Shown here piece by piece: positions 20,897-32,735 of a stretch of DNA of 64,000 nucleotides (within the stretch, counting starts at the first letter, position 1; each line of letters opens with the position of its first letter). A model generated the notes under the pieces. The model had not been told where the DNA came from and did no database searches. It saw only the letters and a list, made by a program, of their open reading frames with translations. The DNA comes from Diphasiastrum complanatum (lineage: Eukaryota; Streptophyta; Lycopodiopsida; Lycopodiales; Lycopodiaceae), in assembly GCA_029204225.1 (NCBI GenBank), contig CM055109.1, forward strand, positions 6,857,982-6,921,981. The letters are read 5' to 3'. The position numbers and the translations under genes are program-made.

Positions 20897-22102
20897 AATG
20901 ATTAGAGCCATGATAATGCCTTCTGGCATGTTGTGCTAAATTCAATATATCAATATGTGATTGATTGGATTCTTGTCCATGTTGTGATTGTATACTTCGG
21001 GATTGAAAAAACTTAGAATTAGATATTCCTTCTCCAAGGTCTAGTAAGACTTTTGAACATGTGGCCTAATTAAAACACTTTATGAATCTCTTTTGAGCAC
21101 AACAATCTTGAAAATATTTGCTACATGATATTAAAATGTGATGCTACCAAACTCCTCATCATTAAGTAAAGACCAAAGAAAAAGACTAACATTTGTACAC
21201 TTGATCATAAATGACAATTCATTAATACTTTATCCAAGCTTTGTGAAGGCAAACACAAATGAATATTGGAATAATGTTCTAGTTTATATATGTCATTCAT
21301 GATGTTAGATCACACAGCTTTCAACAAAGAGTGAATGATGTTAGTGATCATTGCTGGTTAGCTTCCTCATTACATGAATTTATGATGTCATTTTCCCTGG
21401 TCAAACCCCAAAAGAATTTGAAACAATATTTTGACCATCCTTAGTCACACTCATCTAAAATAATAGGCCAAAATGGCTCACAGTTTCATCCTTTTCCAAC
21501 AATAAGGCCGAAATATGTCTTGCCATGAGGCGAATGTACTCCTGCATCTATTGATACTCAAATAGGTGGTGTAGTTGGTTGGGCTTGAAACGTCTTCCTC
21601 AATTGGAGCAAGACCAAAATGGCTCACAGTTCCATACTCTTCCCACAACATGATGAAAGTGAAGTTATGCCACAAAATGAGCTTTGCACAATAATACTTG
21701 CCAAAATGAAAATGAAGCATACAAACAAAATAAACATATACATAAAAGAAGCACTTGAATCAAGATATAATGTTGTGGCCACTCCAATTTTACTTGTTTT
21801 GGAGATTGAAATAATCAAGGAAGTTGCCCGATGATATGTCTTTTCTCATTATTATAGAAACATCTTTGCTTTGTCTTACAATTTAACCCTTCATTATTCA
21901 TATAAACCCATTAATCTCTCTACAACATCATGTTTATACATATTTCACCCATTGTATACACATTAGTTGTAGGTCATGGTGCATTGAAGAGTCATTTTTA
22001 CCACTCCAATTTTGATTGCAACCAGAAAAAAATATCTATGTCTAGATGTGATTGGAGGGAGTGGTGGAGTTGTGGAAAAGTAGCAATTAAGAGGTGAAAG
22101 GG

Positions 22103-22103
<1 letters not shown>
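20897..22103. other. Intergenic, nothing recognised
   Basis: AT-rich. AATGGCTCACAGTT(C/T)CAT recurs near 21472 and 21618. No gene. Confidence 0.45.

Positions 22104-22164
<61 letters not shown>
22104..22164. repeat. (TG)n followed by a 32-base poly-G run
   Basis: TG dinucleotides at 22104-22132, then uninterrupted G at 22133-22164. The G run is capable of forming a G-quadruplex. Its exact length may be affected by sequencing error. Confidence 0.9.
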
Positions 22165-22779
<615 letters not shown>

Positions 22780-23929
22780 CCCATCAGCGGGCACCCTTTG
22801 CTAGTTCTAGTCAAAAATATTTTGGGTCTACTTTGGATTTGGACCTATGGTAGTTTAGGAATTTGAGTGGCTTGCTTTCAACTTTATCATATGGCCTTAA
22901 AAAAATAAGGATTTGCTAAAAATCTAGAAAATTTGCGAGTAAACGTTTCGCTAATCTTGCTCAAGATTCAATGAATAAAAAGGATAGCACATGCCATGCC
23001 ACTGAATACTAATAGAAGCACCTTTAAAAAAAAAACATATTTTACAACAAAAAGTATGATTATTGACAAGACATATTTCACAACAAAAAGTTTGAGTATT
23101 GCTTCCACATCTTTAGTGGGAAGTGTGCAAGTTTTTTTTTATCAATCTTTGATTAGCTAGATTGACAGTGTTGACATTTCAGATACTTGTATAAATTATG
23201 TGTGGCAGTGCATCTTACAATCCTCAAACACTCACCATCGTCCTTGCCTGGCATAGCAAGGCAATCAATATGTAATTCATGTTAAGAATTTTGAAATATC
23301 AACCACTTTGGTTACACATCGCTTTCTTGAGAGACAACATGAATCAAAAAAATTCATTTGCATAACGATCTGATAACACAAATGTAGATAAGACAATGAT
23401 GAATACATAACCAACCAAATGGAATACAAAGATTATGTTTTTTTCCAACTGAATCTCGACAGATAACCTATACCTACATGGATCAATTGACACTAGCCAC
23501 CCACGATCATCCAATGCATTACACTCAAGTTTAGGCATAAGTCCAATAATCCACCTAACCATCTATTCCAATCAAGGCATGCATGTGATGCACCATTCGC
23601 AGTGTAACTTGTGCAAACATATACCAAAATCTTATTGACAAATATGCTATGGATTGCCCCTTCCTAATAAGATGTGTTGTTTTTTTCTAAAAATCTCTCA
23701 AATTTTGAAGCTAACTTGGATTGTCACCACTTGAGAAGGTCCCTCTAAGCCTAAACAATATCCCCATATAAGATACATTGCATTTTATGCCAACCATACT
23801 AAACACATATTTTTTATCTAGATTTTAGTCACACATATCTTTTCTACATAAATTGACTAGCAAAAAAATGAAACCAAACAAATCCATACATCCAAGACAC
23901 TATAGAAATTCCACATCTTCTTAGGAGAG
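22780..23929. other. Intergenic, nothing recognised
   Basis: AT-rich with a few AAAAAA and TTTTTT runs. No coding resemblance. Confidence 0.45.
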
Positions 23930-24262
23930 TCAACGTTAACAAAAATCAACTAGTCCATACAAGCTCCTTTTAAGGTAACGCACGTCGTGCTTGATAAAGC
24001 CCTTGGATTGCTCCATGAAAATGTCTACATCAAGGAAACCAATCAAAAGGGCATTAGAAACATCCATTTAAAAACATTGCCTATCGAAAATGTGAGGCAA
24101 GTGCAATGACTAATTTTATGGTGACCATTTTTGCCACATGTGCAAAGGTCTCATCATAGTCAATGCCCTTTGATTGAGCATACTCCTTGGCCACAAGCCT
24201 TGCTTTGTACTTGCTTATACTACCATCATGGTTAAGCTCAAGTTTGAAAACTCACCCAACTG
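23930..24262 (-). pseudogene. Ty1/copia reverse transcriptase fragment
   Basis: The minus strand encodes SISKYKARLVAKEYAQSKGI, DYDETFAHVAKMV and VIALA blocks, the conserved N-terminal part of copia RT. Further on (23930-24080) shifted frames keep DVSNAFL-like and SKGFIKHD-like pieces. It lies next to the LTR at 24285-24900 rather than in the expected INT-RT order. Confidence 0.8.
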
Positions 24263-24284
24263 TGAAAAAAATCAGATCCAAAAT

Positions 24285-24900
24285 ATCATAAATGAATCAC
24301 TTGATCTTTAGCTAAATTTGGGTGCACATCTAGATTCATCAACAATGTAGAATGCATGCATTTAACATGCTAGAACATGAAAATACATGCATAACTCATC
24401 AAAATCACTAGGATCCAATCAATTATTGTTCTGATCCGTACAACAACATGTCACACGTGTGGATTCATTCTACACAAGGAAATTAGCATTCTACACATTA
24501 GAATAGAAGATATCAAGAGAAATATGATAGAGAGGAATATAGAATCAAATAAGAAAAGTTCTACATACAAAATGAGAACATCAAGATCTGTTCTCTACGT
24601 AGGTACAACTATTTATAGCAGCACTAGTATCACTTGGCCACTTGCCAAATATTGCCCTAAAATTATAATTTCTAGGTATTTACCAATAAAACTAGTTTTA
24701 CTTGACTAGATACAATGTATCTAAATCAACCAATTAGAGTAGGTCCAAATCTAACCTTATTAACTTGCCTACTTGCTAAAAATAGCAAATTCACTATTTT
24801 ATACCTCTATTAACATAAATAAGACTATCTCTAAGTTGAAATGTCATTTTGGCTTTAAAATTGCCAGATAAAATCAACCTAACTAGTTGACATTTTTCAT
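24285..24900 (-). mobile_element. Copia LTR (family G), minus strand
   Basis: On the minus strand it starts near TGTCAACTAGTT (about 24895) and holds a TATA-like CTATAAATAG (24618-24609). It is homologous to 59345-59965; both share the AACTAGTTGA border and the ATTCTACACA...AAGATATCAA block. RNase H sequence lies on its right, so it is a 3' LTR. Confidence 0.6.
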
Positions 24901-24904
24901 ATTC

Positions 24905-25110
24905 CCTCTTCAACTAGTTCTAGCATAGATTTTGATAGTACTCCAAGATGAGTTCTATGCTTCATCAAGAAGTCTTTTCCCAATGCTTAAGTGAAGATAT
25001 CAACCACACATTCCCTTTATGAGACATGTTGAAGCTCCACCTCCTTTGCCATGACTAGTTCCCTTACAAAATGAATATCATCCTTTTGATCCATAACATC
25101 TCTAGGTGAA
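24905..25110 (-). pseudogene. Copia RNase H C-terminus
   Basis: The minus strand reads IHFVRELVMAKEVELQHVS, then VVDIFT-ALGKDFLMKHR, the usual end of copia pol, with stops replacing conserved residues. A GAAGAGGGAA polypurine tract lies between it and the LTR. Confidence 0.7.
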
Positions 25111-25983
25111 TTTAAATACTAAGGCTCGAGCTCGCTAGATAATACTACTCTCAGGTTGATGGATCATAGTGCTCGAGAGGCCAACTCACCTTGTTTATTT
25201 TTGGTGTTCGGGTGCTCACCTCCCATGGCCCATGTGTTTCAACAGTTAGCCTGGGCGGGGTGGTCCTAGATGATGCAATGTCAATTTATCACTAGCCCAT
25301 GTGGTGTGTTTCAACCATGTGCAGGTATAATGCCACCTCTATGTTTCAAGAGGGTCTACAAAAGCTTGTGTTATATGTTTTTTTATGGGGAGGAAAAAAA
25401 CACACATTCATCATGCAAAATGTAAGTAGAACACATGAATACATCATAACATCCATTTTCCAATAGCATTCTACTTTTCACACGTCCAACATCTAGTGAG
25501 CCTTGTAAGAGCTTAGTCACATGCAACTTTACATATTATTTAACTGAATAGCTAATGCACATACAATTGCAATACCATTAGAAGATTCCAAAAGCATAAG
25601 GAACTCAACAAACAACACACTTATATCGAAACAATGCCCATCATTTTTAGACATGCCAATTATTCATCATATGACAGTTACAAATTTGAGAGTGATGGAG
25701 ATAACGTACCTCATAAGCTTTTGGGGATGGATTGGTCCAGAATAGCTTTAGCTGGGAAGAATTGCTGACTTAGCACCAATCCTGCATTAGCCTCATTGTT
25801 TCGATTAGTTACAAGTGGGGCCCTCTTGTTCAATCCAAAAGAAAATCCCTTCTCTCTCAAAGTAACAGAGAGACAAACCCATAGTAGAGAGAGACTAGAG
25901 AGGCTCGTTGAGAGAGAGAGAGAATGTATGCTGTGATAAACAAAATGTGATTCTCGTGTTTTGATTCGTCTATTCAAAATGGG
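25111..25983. other. Intergenic, nothing recognised
   Basis: A locally GC-richer stretch at 25110-25330, then AT-rich DNA. No coding resemblance. Confidence 0.45.
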
Positions 25984-26165
25984 GGTTTTGACTTACCTTG
26001 ACCATTGACCTATCTTGACCATAAGCATTGCTAATTATGGTTTTGACTTATATTGACCATTGACTTATCTTGACCATTGAAGTTGCTAATTATGGTTTTG
26101 GCTAGTTGTCAATTGCATGCTTGAAGTATTGCTAATTATGGTTTTGGCTAGGTGTCAATTGCATG
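25984..26165. repeat. Tandem repeat of TTGCTAATTATGGTTTTG units
   Basis: GCTAATTATGGTTTTG(A/G)CT recurs at about 26028, 26086 and 26130. The units alternate a TTGACCATTGAC type and a GTCAATTGCATG type. Confidence 0.75.
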
Positions 26166-26308
26166 ACTTCATGCTCTTGGAAACTTTTATTTCCAATCTT
26201 GGAGAGATGCTTGGAATGAAAAGAGGTTTTTCAAGAGAATTCGTTAATATGAAACAAGATCATGGTGGGAATTTTAGGGCGACGATGCAAAAACTGCAGA
26301 GAATGTCA

Positions 26309-26310
<2 letters not shown>

Positions 26311-26352
<42 letters not shown>
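26311..26352. repeat. (GA)n microsatellite
   Basis: About 20 GA units. The overlapping open frame is a repeat artefact. Confidence 0.9.
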
Positions 26353-26356
<4 letters not shown>

Positions 26357-26485
26357 ATGATTTATTGGAGCCAAGTAGAGTTAGAGAGAAGCTCGCTAGT
26401 CAAGTGGGGTGGAGGTAGGAAGGGGTGCGCTAGTTTCTTAGCCTTGTGAGATCTCTTTTTCTTTTTTTTCAGGTGTGTGGACCAG

Positions 26486-27358
26486 TGTTGGTCTGGTATG
26501 GGGGATTGACCCGGGTATCAACTCGGGTATGAACCTGGTTATCAAAGACCCTACCCTACTAGTCTTAGAGAACAAAAGTTTCGAGCAAAAACCTACCTCC
26601 CGGTTATGTTTAGGACGTTTTTCTTTGCAAAAACCGACCCGCCTAATATCGAGTAGAAATTTAGTTGTTGATACCAAAGTTAGAAGCTGAACCTACTCTT
26701 CCTGGTATCATGACACTGGTATGAGCAAGAAGGCCTCCCTTCTAGAGTTGGCGGTGGCTATGGATAGTTGCGCTCCTTCAGTACATGACATTTAAGCCTT
26801 CACAATCACAACAATGGCTGCTTTGAATGGCCGCTTCAACAACTCTCAGACTCTAAATCGAGGTATCACGAATTTTGATTCTTAAATCTGCTTCTAACTG
26901 AGGTTTTTGTTACTTGTTGCTTGGTTTTGTGTTTTGTGTTTTGTGTCTCGTGAGTCTGGTTTTTGCTGTCTACATTTGTTTAGAAGTTAGGAATCATGGA
27001 TTTGCTGGAAGATTATGACTTTTGTGAGACTGAAACTCAGTTTAATCAGGACGTTGATGGACAGGAAACAACCGTGACCAGCGAGGAAGTCTTGCAAAAT
27101 CTTGACACATCAGAAGAGGACCGGATTGCTGAAGAAGGACTGTGGATGGTACCCGGGTTGATGTATGGCAACCATAGGAACTCAAATACCATTGTTATTG
27201 TTGATAGGCAAAATGTGGAGGAAAATTTAGTTATTGATACCATACTGGTCCTAGAATTCAGTTTTTACGAGGTATTTGAACCCTACCCAAGCCCAAAGCC
27301 AAAAAAAATTCATACGAGGAACCTGATGGTATCACAAAAACACGATACCAGACCAACA
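26486..27358. mobile_element. 873-bp unit with perfect 14-bp inverted termini, TG...CA
   Basis: The left end TGTTGGTCTGGTAT (26486-26499) is the exact reverse complement of the right end (27345-27358). GTGTGGAC occurs at 26475-26482 and 27369-27376 on either side. TG...CA ends and a GTGGT directly after the right end resemble a copia LTR and the start of a primer site. The 8-bp flanking repeat would instead suit a hAT-like DNA element, but it sits 3 and 10 bases outside the termini. The interior is unusually rich in GGTATC/GATACC words. Confidence 0.5.
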
Positions 27359-27379
27359 GTGGTGTTACGTGTGGACTAG
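26996..27379 (+). other. 127-codon acidic reading frame inside the 26.5-27.4 kb unit
   Basis: It begins MDLLEDYDFCETE with an acidic N-terminal half. No family is recognised. It runs through the right inverted terminus, so at least its last ~12 codons are terminal-repeat sequence, which argues against a conserved protein. Confidence 0.2.
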
Positions 27380-29849
27380 TAACTCAACTGCGATGGAAGC
27401 CTGAAATGAGACGTGGAGTGCGCTGGAGACATATTCAAGCCAGCGATGGGCTGCTAGCTTCTGGCATGTCAAAACGCAGGTGGCCAGGCAGAAGCAACGA
27501 TGGAGGCATGGAGGTTGGAGGCCAGAGGCACGCTGGATCAGGTGTAGAAGGTAAAAGCAAGTAAAGCACTGGATCTCCGGTTCCGGATTGCAGGAAGAAA
27601 ATGTGTGCAGGGCATGGAATTACTATAACCAAGGCAACTGTAAGGCAAACTAGGCAGCAGCGATGATGCAATACAGGATGTAGAACGATTGAAACAGAAG
27701 CAGTAAAACTTCTCTTGCTCTACATGTTCTCTCTCTCTCTTTCTGTCTATGGAGTTGGATTTTTGATAGTAGAGAATACAAAATGTAGAACAACTAAAAC
27801 ATAAGCAGTAGAGGTTCTCTCAAACATATCCATAACGATGGCTTTCACATGGTGATAACTCCCACAGCCATTTCTGAATGAATGCTTCCACTCAGCAAAG
27901 CCATTCTCTCTCACATAAAGAAGGATTGCCCTTCCAACACTTCTCGTTTTCTCAATGCAATCTATAAAAGCAACGCCTTTTCTCTCTAATTAATACATTT
28001 TTTTCACACATAAGCACTCTCTTCACCAAACATCATGTCTCCTCATCCAGCTTCACTCAAAGAGGGATTTTTCACACACACACACAAATGACCATATTGA
28101 ACTTACTCTTTCACAAAGGAATGCTATCCTCCAGGAACTCACTCCAGGAGGGTGATCTCAACTCACACATGATATTTTCACTCCTAAAAGGATTTCACAA
28201 CCTTCTTCCACACATAATGGAGACATGATTCTCTCACACAAACTTCTACAAAGAGAGTGGGAGGCTTCCACACCAAATTTTTACAAATACAATGGGAAGA
28301 GATGGCTAGATAGATGTAGAATCTGGGACAGAGATTGAGAGAATTCTGTTGCAAATGCAGACTCCTCTTTATAGTGTTGTCCCAATGGTTTGCCCCCTTT
28401 TTCTTTCATGTCCTTCCATGTCCTAGATTTGGTGGGCCCCTTTTTCTCTTGGTACTTTCACCTTATTCCCTCATGATGCCACCTTTTTCTCATGATGATG
28501 GTCACAATTCTTCTCCATTGATCCTATGAAACTTGGCTTTAAAGTAGATTTTGTTCAATGATTGCCATCCTCTCATTCCTTGACACCTAGCTTGTTTAGG
28601 CACATAGTTTATTTGGTCAAACTTGTGAAGGCTCTTGAAGAGCTATGAAGGTCATTAGGGCCACTTATTACGTTTCTCCAAGTTGATACTTGAAGTACCT
28701 GCCCACTAGGCTCTTGACATCTCAGTGAAAAGTGAAGTTTCAGTTGCAAGGCTGGAATTTATCTTGAAGAACCTGCTAGAGTCCCATTCTAGTGTATCCT
28801 TAGCCTCGAATTGTATTTTCCATTTGTCGGTTCCCTAGCCGATGGTTACCTTCGATCAATGGCACAGAATTCTTGCCTGCTCAAGTTTTGTTACCTTTGC
28901 TTCCACATTCTTGATTATCCAAATTTTTATTCCTGGCGACTACTTCCTTGTTGCATCTCTTACTATTAGGTACCGTTAAATTGACTTGTCTCGGTCTTTT
29001 ACCTTTGACAGCCCAGTCGATGCATTTTCAAATTTCCAAGTTGACGGTACTTCCTAGCAACTAGAGCAATCCCGGACCAAAGACTGATCGTCCCTAAAAA
29101 GCAATGAGATTTTTGTATTGGTAAAAATATTTTGAGTACATCAAAATGGTGCTCGGCAATGCCAGCATTGTTTAATTTCGGGCCAATTCTAAGGCCTTAA
29201 AACTTCTACTAGCCAGTCACATTCAAGCAAGCTGGGAACTATTTCTAAATAAGCTGGTATTTTCTTGCTCGGTTCACAAAAATCTATACTTGTCATGCCA
29301 AAAATCTATATAGATTCCCATTTTAAGGCCACGAAAATCTCTCTAACCACTTTAGGGGAGGGCTGGGACCCCTAGCTATGGCATTTTATGCCAAATTTCA
29401 TACAACTATGCTGGAGGTACATATAGGTTTTTATTGATTTTGTAAAAGAATTTGCCCATATTAGCCCAATTTTGTTAGCCATAAAATCGGCTAACAATAG
29501 GAATCAAAAGAAGCAATCCAACAAAATCAATATCATTCAGAAGCATTCAGCATTCACACTCAGACATTTAGAATCTATATATGAATCATCAATTTGAAAA
29601 AATAGATGCAACAAAATTGCGGAACACAAGAGAGTGCACAATGCAGCTATCTATCAACGTATATAAATTATGCGTCTATGTGCCTTATTTGTATCTATAC
29701 AATTTAATTACAAGACATAATTAAAAGAATGGATCAATCCATAATGTCAGTTGTGAGCCTTTGTAGTTGACGTCAATGTCTGCCAAAACTACCCCACCGA
29801 TCTTCATTAGAGGCGTCGTCTTACGTATGTAGGTCATAAATTATTTGTA
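27380..29849. other. Intergenic, possible decayed LTR material
   Basis: 27400-27660 is GC-rich without a convincing frame. GTAGAACAA(C/T)-type words recur at 27680 and 27790. 28330-28390 has an LTR-promoter-like CTTTATAGTG. No gene can be supported. Confidence 0.35.
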
Positions 29850-30360
29850 ATGCCTCGTAACAACTTTTCTTATGGGCTTGTTACGAAAAATGGCCATAGC
29901 ACCTTCGTAGCAGGTTTCCTTACGAAAAGTGATTGCAGTGCCCTTGTAATAGGTTGTCGTATGGTAATTTCTTTGTGAACAATGATCTTAGTGTCTCGTA
30001 ACATGTTTCTTTATAGATTCCTTGCGGCACTTATGAGTTCCTTATGAGTCACTTACAAGTTTCGTTGCGGGCTGTTTACGAGTTGCTTACAAGTTCTTTA
30101 TGGGCGACTATCATAATGCCTCATAAGAGAAAGCCTTACAGTTTTCTTACGAGTTCCTTACGAGAACTTGCAATGATCATCATGACTCGTAATAGGAAGT
30201 CTTATAGGTTCCTTATGAGCTACTTATGGGCAGTGACTGCAAAAATTAAAGATCGTAATGGGCAGGGATCATAACTCTTCATAAGATGAAGTCTTATAGG
30301 TTATTTACAACGTTAGGACTTCATGAATGAAGATTGTAATGCCTTCATTACGTAGCTTTG
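29850..30360. repeat. Degenerate tandem array rich in TTACGAG/CTCGTAA
   Basis: Units of roughly 65-70 bases, clearest at 30073-30301, carry TTACGAGTTCCTTACGAG-like and CTCGTAATAGG-like motifs. TTACGA occurs at 29881, 29920, 30075, 30147 and 30158; CTCGTAA near 29853, 29994 and 30187. The overlapping 76-codon frame shows the unit as a repeating peptide and is not a gene. Confidence 0.65.
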
Positions 30361-31529
30361 ACTATATGAATGGAACTAGACTAACTTTATGGATTTAGTG
30401 GGGGAAAGAGAGAGTTACAAAATTTCACCTAGTTCCTCTTGACAAAGCAAGACTGAAATCTTTTGAAGCCTTTATTCATAATCCAACAAGGTAAAATATA
30501 GCTGAAAAGTAAAATACAGTATTGAAAAAGCACCATAAAGCATAACCACTTTCAAGACATCTAGCTAATACTTGCCACCATCTCACAACACAAAACCGCA
30601 CGAGTTAGTACACTGGGGAAAACAGGTGTCATAGTTGAGCGTCAGTTGTCATCCATGTCCAATAGAAACTATACCACTTAACAGCAGAATCGCATTTTTA
30701 AATCATAGTCATGTCTTCCCAAACAATAGAAAGGCTTTTAGCGATAGGCCAAGCCCTAATATTTACCGTATCAGGGCTTGTGCCATGTTTACGGGCAATT
30801 GGTCCATACCAGTTAGTATTTATTTTTACACAAGAGTATGAATAGTTTTTACCATTTACATTCTTTTTAGCTAAAAGACTTTCATGCCATTCTAACCCAA
30901 GTGAGCCTTGCAGAACAAGGTATGTCACGCACTATTGTCCATGCTTTACAGTCGTATCTCACCAAAAGTCTAATGTGGCACTTATTCGGATAGGGTTAAG
31001 TGTTGCCATGGTTGATTGTTACGAACCATACTAATCCAAACGACCTATACTGCATATGCAATGATGGCAACCGTATCGTTAAGTTTGCAAATCCATGCTA
31101 TACAGAACTCGTCTATCAACCATGGTATTAGGACGTTACTAAGGATAGGTATGTTTTATTACTAATGAGGGATTCCCAATGTTTTTTCCAGGTATTAGGG
31201 TAGATCAGTGCCATTCTAACCCTTATGTAAAAACTTTGTATCTTACGCATATCCATGTTGTCTAAGAACGTTATATTGGAAACTCTACTATTAGGCTTTG
31301 GGCATGGATTATTCAAGAGTAGTTAGGTTGGTTTGTAAATAGGATTAGAAGATATCTCTTTTTATTACTTATGTCGTTACCTAAACATAGTGAGGAGAGG
31401 TATATATTTAAGAATAACGGGAACAACCATCTCAAGAGTGTTCATGATGTGTGTGGTTTGTATAGAACCCGAAAATCGTAAGAAGAAGTCATACCTGGAT
31501 GTTCGTAGATGTGGTACAATGAGAAACCA
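30361..31529. other. Intergenic, nothing recognised
   Basis: No coding or element resemblance. The 164-codon frame starting at 31390 runs into the LTR at 31530-31991 and is not a gene. Confidence 0.4.
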
Positions 31530-31991
31530 GAACGTTGTTGAATATCAACTGCCAAATCGAATGGATTTTGTTATAGAAGGAAAAAGGCCAAAGGACTTAT
31601 CCTATAACAATATAAATACATGTGCACTTGTAGTAATAAAACACACTCTCAGATTCAAGCTCAGACTTAGACTCAAACTGACTTATTTACTTATGCACTT
31701 GCGCACTTACGTACTTTTTGTAAAAGAAATACCACAAGGCAGCAAGAAATGTATATTGATTCAGATTCAGAATTATAAAAATTCATTTTCTGATCAAAGT
31801 TTCAATCGTTTATCTGATTATCTAATTGTCTATCACATTCACGCATATATTTCTAATTTTGCACCCATATTTTCCCACGCATAATTTAATCACAGATCAG
31901 ATTCAGGCATGATTAAAACGCTGATATTGGTGTGATTTGTTCAACCTCTAATCGCGTTCTCTGAGGAAGAATTCGCAAAACCTTTCCTACA
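31530..31991 (+). mobile_element. Solo or truncated LTR of the copia-C family
   Basis: It shares the AAAAAGGCCAAAGGACTTA stretch, the TATAAATA box (31611-31618) with ACATGTGCACT behind it, the GTATATTGATTCAGATT block and the TTCTCTGAGGAAGAATT...CCTACA end with the 3' LTR of copia-C (51945-52728). No primer site follows at 31992, so this is a 3' or solo LTR. Its left border is uncertain. Confidence 0.7.
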
Positions 31992-32142
31992 TCTTCTTCA
32001 TAGGTTATTGTGAGGAACATGAGACTGCATATTTTATAGTGTCATGCAGTGAGGTTTCTCGGAAAGTCACATTATGCTTTGTAAGGGTGGAAAAAACATA
32101 TTTCTCTCCTTTTAGGCTTAAATTTAAACCCTTTGTAGAGCT

Positions 32143-32735
32143 TGTTGGATTCTCAAAAATAGAAAAACAAAATAGAAAAAAGAGAGTGGTTCAATGCGAC
32201 AAAAATTTCAGTCGCTCTCATTTTAGTGTTGATAAACCCGGATGGAATTTGGTTATGTATGTCGGCTACTGCCTGCTAGATCAAATCTACAATCCTCCAG
32301 ACTGTAGACAGAGACTGTTGACCTATGTTATAATTCGTTTAAGCATTTGACAAGGATGAACCAGTGTGAGGAATAAAATTAAACAGCTGAACATGTATAC
32401 ACAACAATCGGACATCAAAGCATTCAATATTGTTCAAGATAAGAAAACCATCTACATAACATCTACTATATTATCAATGAATTGTTTTCTTGAGCGTTGT
32501 ATGACAAACCCACCCAGCGCGTTGGCGTAAGAGAAGCTATGTCTCTCACGAACTATATCAGATAGTCTCGCTTACTAGCGGACGTCAGCTCACAACAACA
32601 CTATGCTTAACTCAGATTGACACTCAACCAATCATACAATCCAACCGATTCTCTCATCTTCAATCTAATTAAATAGATGGAGAGAGAAATGGTTTAATAT
32701 AATCTCTGATTACAAGAACGGCTGATTAAGTACAT
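32143..32735 (-). mobile_element. Copia-A/B family LTR next to copia-A
   Basis: It begins (plus strand) with TGTTGGATTCTC and is homologous along its length to 47098-47549, with the shared CGACAAGGATGAACCAGT, ACCCACCCAGCGCGT and CTTGCTTACTAGC blocks. Copia-A pol lies to its right. 32100-32142 looks like a gag remnant (TTAGGCTTAAA...TGTAGAG), as at 46850 in copia-B'. Confidence 0.7.

Noticed and set aside
30044-30274. 76-codon frame with repeating SSL(R/W) peptide
   Set aside because: It is the translation of the TTACGAG tandem array.
31390-31884. 164-codon plus-strand frame as a gene
   Set aside because: Most of it lies within an LTR recognisable by homology to copia-C, including the TATA box.
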